From assembly GCA_963754445.1 (NCBI GenBank), contig CAVWFT010000002.1, positions 496,001 to 560,000 of the forward strand: a stretch of DNA of 64,000 bases. The letters run 5' to 3'. The position numbers and the translations under genes are program-made. This document shows positions 62,337 to 64,000 of this stretch, in pieces (position 1 is the first letter of the stretch; each line of letters opens with the position of its first letter). The notes below the pieces were generated by a model that had not been told where the DNA came from, made no database searches, and was given only the letters and a program-made list of their open reading frames with translations. The stretch comes from Bog-473 sp963754445. GTDB taxonomy: Bacteria; Actinomycetota; Acidimicrobiia; Acidimicrobiales; RAAP-2.

Positions 62337-63710
62337 CTATGAGGTGACGACGCCCGGTGTGCTCGGCGTCGCCGGCACCACCGGTGCGGCCACCGCCGTG
62401 GCCACACCGGTGTTGGACGTGGTTCCCGCCACGTAGTTCTCGTCGCCGGCGTAGGTGGCGGAGACCGTCACCGTGCCGGGATTTGCGGCTGTGACCGTGC
62501 AGGTGGCCTGGCCCGAGGCCAGCGAGGTCGTCGCGCTGGCACACGTCGTCAGGCCGGCCGTGCCGCCGACCGTCCAGGTCACCGAGCCCGTGGGTGCTCC
62601 CTCTGCCGCCGCACCCGAGACGGTGTCGGTGAAGGTCACCGAGGTGCCGGTGGTGACCGAGGCGCCGTTCGCCGAGTTGGTCACCACACTCGTTGCTCCG
62701 GGCAGAGCCGTGTGCACCCTGGTGAAGTAGCCGGAGGCCAGGTCCTGGGAGAGCATGGTCTCGAACTCGGACTCGGTCATCCACCCCTGCACGTCGATCC
62801 GGAAACGCTCGTTCTGCAGGCCGTTGCGGAAGGAGTCCTCCACGAAAGCGACCTTGAAGTTGGCTGCCGTCCATGCCGTCAGCCAACCGGCGGGACCGGT
62901 GGAGGGCTGCGGCGTGCAGGCGTTGCCGCTGCAGGCGGTGTAGCCGTCGTTCGAGTACGGCACCACCCACATGCCGGCCGTGAATCGGGCGCCGTCGATC
63001 TTGTTCTGTATCTCCCTCTGGCCCTGGGCCAGGTCCTTCGCCACCCGGTTCTCGTACTGGAATGTGGTCTCGTTCGGCACCGCGCATGCGTAGAAGGCGG
63101 GGCAGTAGGAGTTGTAGGTCTGCACGAAGTGACCCGCCGCGCCGGCCTCGATGATGAAGCTGTAGACCGCAGGCGAGAGCGCTCTGAGCTGGGCCCAGGT
63201 GGCATCCCAGCCGTTGTCGTTGGCCACGGGGCAACCCGGCTGGTACGCCGGCTCCGAGCAGAAACCACCGGCTCCGTCAGCGAAGCCGCTGATGACGGCG
63301 ACCGCCATGGTGAAACCGTCGGCGGCCAGGACCGGTTGGGCCCCGGCCAGGAAGTTCTCGATGCCGTTGTCGTCGACGAGGAACATCGGCTTGGCCGGCA
63401 GCCTGGGGGAAAGGCCCGCCGCCCACTGCTCGTACTGCAGCGAGGTGATGGTCTGGTAGCCCTGCGCCTTCAGGTAGGCCAGTTCTGCCGTGAGCTGTGC
63501 CGTGCTGACGCTTTCGGGGTCCGCGGCGTCGCAGACCGGCGCCGTGCTGAGGCAGCCGTTGTTGAGCTCGTGCCAGTCGAAGACGGGGATGGAGGTCGGC
63601 TCCACCGGGAGGGGGGCCGCGGACGAGGTGCCCGCGCCCACGAAGAGCGCCGCACCCGAGCTGGCGACGGTGGCCAACGCGATGACCGCTGCGGCGATGG
63701 TCTTGTGCAT
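62337..63710 (-). CDS. Secreted polysaccharide deacetylase-like protein with Ig-like C-terminal domain
   Basis: 457 residues. The signal peptide (MHKTIAAAVIALATVASSGA, cleavage near SSAAP) is followed by a region resembling NodB/PgaB-type polysaccharide deacetylases (IPVFDWHELNN, LTAELAYLKAQGYQTITSLQ, LVDDNGIENFLAG). The His-His metal set typical of active deacetylases is not obvious to me, so the activity is uncertain. Residues about 345-440 form a bacterial Ig-like domain of the BIG_3 type (SVTTGTSVTFTDTVSG, GTVTVSATYAGDENYV), often used for surface or wall binding. A hexanucleotide repeat lies 24 bases upstream of the ATG. Confidence 0.82.
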   Translation of the reverse strand: MHKTIAAAVIALATVASSGAALFVGAGTSSAAPLPVEPTSIPVFDWHELNNGCLSTAPVCDAADPESVSTAQLTAELAYLKAQGYQTITSLQYEQWAAGLSPRLPAKPMFLVDDNGIENFLAGAQPVLAADGFTMAVAVISGFADGAGGFCSEPAYQPGCPVANDNGWDATWAQLRALSPAVYSFIIEAGAAGHFVQTYNSYCPAFYACAVPNETTFQYENRVAKDLAQGQREIQNKIDGARFTAGMWVVPYSNDGYTACSGNACTPQPSTGPAGWLTAWTAANFKVAFVEDSFRNGLQNERFRIDVQGWMTESEFETMLSQDLASGYFTRVHTALPGATSVVTNSANGASVTTGTSVTFTDTVSGAAAEGAPTGSVTWTVGGTAGLTTCASATTSLASGQATCTVTAANPGTVTVSATYAGDENYVAGTTSNTGVATAVAAPVVPATPSTPGVVTS

Positions 63711-63733
63711 GAAGTTCGAATCCGTTTCTCGTT

Positions 63734-63769
63734 GGTGTCGGTGTCGGTGTCGGCGTCGGCGTCGGCGTC
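63734..63769. repeat. Hexanucleotide tract (GGTGTC)3(GGCGTC)3 in a 5' leader
   Basis: Six consecutive hexamers at 63734-63769, three GGTGTC then three GGCGTC, located 24-59 bases upstream of the start of the secreted deacetylase-like gene (minus strand). Such tracts can vary in copy number by slippage and could tune expression. Confidence 0.85.
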
Positions 63770-63793
63770 GACGATCAGTGCTGTGAAAGAAGG

Positions 63794-63823
63794 TGCCGGC
63801 CCACCCCCGGTGGTGGGCCGGCA
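63794..63823. terminator. Strong hairpin, probable intrinsic terminator
   Basis: GCCGGCCCACC at 63795-63805 pairs with GGTGGGCCGGC at 63812-63822, extended by one T-A pair, with a six-base loop. It lies 7 bases after the stop of the partial LAXTG protein gene on the minus strand, and the minus strand continues CCTTCTTTC, moderately T-rich. Confidence 0.75.
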
Positions 63824-63829
63824 GAACGG

Positions 63830-64000
63830 CTAGAGCCGGTGGGGGCGACGACGGGCGGCCTTGATCAGGCCAGCGCCGAGGAAAATCAGGCCAAAGGCCA
63901 GGACGGCCTCCGACGCGATGTGGTCTCCCGTGAAAGCCAGGTTGCTGGCTGCTCCTCCGGCGGCCGTGGTGACGGCTCCGGCGGTGACGACTTGGGGGGT
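63830..64000 (-). CDS. C-terminus of a surface protein with LAXTG sorting signal (partial)
   Basis: Only the last 56 codons are in the window; the gene starts beyond the right edge. The visible C-terminus has a Thr/Ala/Gly-rich stretch (VTAGAVTTAAGGAASN), then LAFTG, a hydrophobic helix (SEAVLAFGLIFLGAGLI) and a positive tail (KAARRRPHRL). This is a cell-wall sorting signal of the LAXTG type used by class E sortases in high-G+C actinobacteria. The mature protein is expected to be covalently attached to the cell wall. A hairpin terminator follows immediately. Confidence 0.8.
   Translation of the reverse strand, partial: TPQVVTAGAVTTAAGGAASNLAFTGDHIASEAVLAFGLIFLGAGLIKAARRRPHRL

Overview
The window looks like chromosomal DNA of a high-G+C actinomycete. 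Mycothiol-type (maleylpyruvate isomerase family) and F420-type (LLM) enzymes point to Actinomycetota. An N-terminal GWWQ..GTWYPPE module and a large acyl-CoA/steroid-type catabolic gene set suggest the class Acidimicrobiia. That placement is inference from gene content. I see no rRNA, tRNA, CRISPR array, transposase, integrase or phage gene.

Layout. 0-5 kb: a degenerate isochorismatase-fold gene, a Rieske oxygenase, a decayed SnoaL-like ORF and the sulfate-activation operon cysD-cysNC. 5-11 kb: alpha/beta hydrolases, an LLM oxidoreductase, divergent crotonase and SDR genes, and a TesB-type thioesterase. 10.6-13 kb: two membrane proteins with Gly-rich tails. 13-18 kb: a double-length acyl-CoA dehydrogenase (FadE34-like architecture), a P450 and a DHDPS-family lyase. 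18-25 kb: a KimA-like permease, two divergent crotonases, small enzymes and a class III cyclase. 26-29 kb: a double-hotdog hydratase, a regulator made of two complete GntR-FCD modules in one chain, and a DUF2889 protein. 30-34 kb: a large SARP/BTAD-ATPase-TPR regulator of visibly lower G+C. 34-39 kb: an operon of acyl-CoA synthetase, two acyl-CoA dehydrogenases and a metallo-hydrolase. 39-43 kb: a crotonase and CoA transferases, two of which look circularly permuted. 43-45 kb: a collagen-like lipoprotein and an ECF42 sigma factor with its DGPF partner. 45-54 kb: a type IV secretion core (coupling protein, VirB4-like ATPase, SCO6880, VirB6/TrbL-like, DUF6112) split by a YoaK protein, a sulfatase and a Nudix enzyme. 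54-64 kb: a SenX3/RegX3-like two-component pair, a metallo-hydrolase, serS, an ABC exporter, and secreted carbohydrate/cell-surface proteins ending in an LAXTG sorting signal.

The most interesting pattern is a near-invariant GAGTATACT element at five places (about 7.8, 13.1, 21.25, 27.34 and 38.88 kb). Each copy is immediately upstream of acyl-CoA/lipid genes: crotonases, SDR, fused acyl-CoA dehydrogenase, hotdog hydratase and acyl-CoA synthetase operon. It looks like a local regulon whose operator overlaps a TATACT -10 box. The tandem GntR-FCD protein encoded next to one copy is the best candidate regulator.

Three genes of recognisable families (SnoaL-like at 1.9 kb and 18.2 kb, SCO6880 at 51.9 kb) are broken by single frame shifts. 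These may be real decay or base-level sequence errors.
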